5,294 nt of DNA from Desulfobacteraceae bacterium (GTDB lineage Bacteria > Desulfobacterota > DSM-4660 > Desulfatiglandales > B25-G16), in the NCBI GenBank assembly GCA_030615565.1, contig JAUWZC010000164.1:1-5294 (forward strand), written 5' to 3'. Shown here piece after piece: positions 4,715-5,294 of this stretch. A program made the translations under genes and the position numbers. Every line of letters starts with the position of its first letter. Position 1 is the first letter of the stretch. The notes below the pieces were generated by a model. That model ran no database searches. It saw only the letters and a program-made list of their open reading frames with translations, and had not been told where the DNA came from.

Positions 4715-5038
4715 ATGAAATATAGAAACGTCGCCTTATTTTTTGCTATTGTAAGTCTTTTTCTTCTATTTGCATGCCATCATGCTTTGACAGCCGTAGC
4801 TGGAAAGACCGTCAAATTAAATGTCCCTAATCTTCCTCGTGGCGACTGATGTGAACCACAAGATAGGATAAGGTCTATCCTAACAGGCATTGAGGGGGTA
4901 TTGAAGTACAACTTAAATGCTAAATCTTTTACGGTAACTGTAACCTTTGATGATAAGAAAACCAGCGTTGACAAGATCATAGAAAAACTTACAAAGGGAG
5001 GGTATCCAGTTTCAGGAGAACCTCAGTGGGTAAAGTAA
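4715..5038 (+). CDS. Exported MerP/HMA-like selenoprotein (in-frame TGA = Sec45)
   Basis: The frame runs 107 codons from ATG 4715 to TAA 5036-5038 with one internal TGA at 4847-4849. Residues 1-29 are an export signal: Lys2/Arg4, a hydrophobic core, then LLFAC with possible lipobox Cys21, or signal peptidase I cleavage after AVA29. Residues 32-101 match a heavy-metal-associated (HMA/MerP) domain: strand KTVKLNVPNL, helix DRIRSILTGIEGV, strands KYNLNAKSFTVTVTFDD, helix SVDKIIEKLTKGGYPV. The TGA falls where the first Cys of the CxxC metal site should be, giving G-D-U45-C46-E-P. The second CxxC position is Pro48, so the site is a vicinal Sec-Cys pair. HMA similarity continues in the same frame on both sides, and a SECIS-like hairpin follows the TGA, so selenocysteine is much likelier than a nonsense mutation. 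It probably binds or reduces a soft metal or oxidant in the periplasm. A second TAA follows directly (5039-5041). Expression needs SelA-D in the genome. Confidence 0.82.
4850..4882 (+). promoter_or_regulatory. Bacterial SECIS-like hairpin downstream of the UGA
   Basis: A perfect 7-bp stem, TAGGATA (4864-4870) with TATCCTA (4876-4882), closes a 5-nt loop AGGTC (4871-4875). The stem starts 14 nt and the loop 21 nt after the UGA, inside the usual range for bacterial SECIS elements. The loop has G at position 2, and AGGUC followed by U matches, from memory, the SelB-binding apical loop of E. coli fdhF. A small TGTG-aac-CACA hairpin could form in the 14-nt gap. The element is translated as part of the HMA helix. 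Confidence 0.78.
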
Positions 5039-5050
5039 TAACTTTAAACA

Positions 5051-5092
5051 GCCAAAGCATTACTTTTCTGACTTTTTGTGATGAGAATTGGC
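5051..5092. terminator. Stem-loop between convergent genes
   Basis: GCCAA (5051-5055) pairs with TTGGC (5088-5092), and CATTAC (5058-5063) with GTGATG (5078-5083) with one wobble, around a T-rich loop. It lies in the 90-bp gap between the convergent selenoprotein and CDF genes and could serve as a two-way terminator. It lacks a clean T-run after the stem, so this is tentative. Confidence 0.3.
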
Positions 5093-5128
5093 GATGATAC
5101 TGTGAGCAGGCTCTTATACATTCCATTG

Positions 5129-5294
5129 TCATTCTGGTTCTTTCTCCTCCATCGCTGGGTCAACATGGACGATGATTCGGTCGAGATCTGCAACCTCTTC
5201 CGCCAGACAACTCTCCACTGCCTTGGCGATCTGATGACCTTCAGCGACGGTCACTTGTCCATCGACTACGATATGTGTTTCCATTTGGTATAGC
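5129..5294 (-). CDS. CDF-family cation efflux protein, C-terminal fragment (cut by window edge)
   Basis: The minus-strand frame enters at the right edge and ends at TGA 5129-5131, giving 54 residues. METHIVVDGQVTVAEGHQIA, then KAVESCLAEEVADLDRIIVH and VDP, is the cytoplasmic dimerisation domain (ZT_dimer) of cation diffusion facilitators: strand HIVVD, helix starting VAEGHQIA (usually xxEAHxIA), then the V-H-V-D-P strand. CDF proteins export Zn, Co, Fe, Cd or Mn by proton antiport across the inner membrane. The transmembrane part and metal-site residues lie outside the window, so substrate cannot be judged. The tail MEEKEPE is short and acidic. It converges on the selenoprotein gene, so the two are not one operon, but the shared metal theme fits. 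An ATG within this segment is internal, not a start. Confidence 0.85.
   Translation of the reverse strand, partial: LYQMETHIVVDGQVTVAEGHQIAKAVESCLAEEVADLDRIIVHVDPAMEEKEPE

Noticed and set aside
4847..4849. Reading the TGA as a true stop of a 44-residue peptide or a pseudogene mutation
   Set aside because: The HMA frame continues intact for 62 more codons to a double TAA with no other defects, and the TGA is followed by a SECIS-like hairpin at the right distance.
4780..4980. Minus-strand 66-residue open frame
   Set aside because: It is antisense to the Sec-HMA gene and resembles no protein. The plus strand has signal peptide, domain pattern and SECIS.
5078..5293. Plus-strand 71-residue frame at the right edge
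   Set aside because: It is antisense to the CDF C-terminal domain, which has a recognisable family pattern.

Overview
The window looks like chromosomal DNA of moderate to low GC from a Gram-negative anaerobe, most likely a member of Desulfobacterota (the former Deltaproteobacteria). This placement is inferred from three things. The LuxR-type gene carries a coiled-coil linker and HTH output module typical of the many one-component sensors in that group. A short PAS-sensor remnant of the same style lies next to it. One gene appears to use UGA as selenocysteine. No rRNA or marker gene fixes the taxonomy.

Layout, left to right. Positions 1-190 are GC-rich and fold into a long rod-like hairpin (19-110) plus further helices; this looks like a structured RNA or the end of a mobile element cut by the window edge. 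A TetR-family regulator (305-922, minus, GTG start) follows. After a 363-bp AT-rich spacer comes a membrane-anchored GAF/LuxR transcription factor (1286-2725, minus), preceded by a 41-codon PAS-sensor N-terminal remnant (2772-2897, minus). A low-coding stretch (2898-3438) holds a 15-bp tandem duplication and the plus-strand tail of a decayed TPR gene (3160-3309). Then come a predicted lipoprotein with a GerMN-like pattern (3439-4032, minus) and a small Cys-rich zinc-ribbon protein (4098-4409, minus), probably cotranscribed across a 65-bp gap containing a large imperfect palindrome.

A divergent intergenic region with several inverted repeats (4410-4714) separates these from the main find. This is a 107-residue exported MerP/HMA-like protein on the plus strand (4715-5038) whose reading frame is interrupted by one in-frame TGA at codon 45. 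A strong hairpin with an AGGUC apical loop, the loop type of the E. coli fdhF SECIS, begins 14 nt after that TGA. The protein is therefore best read as a selenoprotein with a vicinal Sec-Cys pair where the HMA metal site should be. Standard gene calling misses it because TGA is read as stop. Convergent to it, and running off the right edge, is the C-terminal domain of a cation diffusion facilitator (CDF) metal exporter (5129-5294, minus).

Functionally, the right third suggests metal or thiol/selenol chemistry at the cell envelope (Sec-HMA protein, CDF exporter, zinc-ribbon protein, lipoprotein). The left half is regulatory (TetR, GAF-LuxR). No operon links the two halves.
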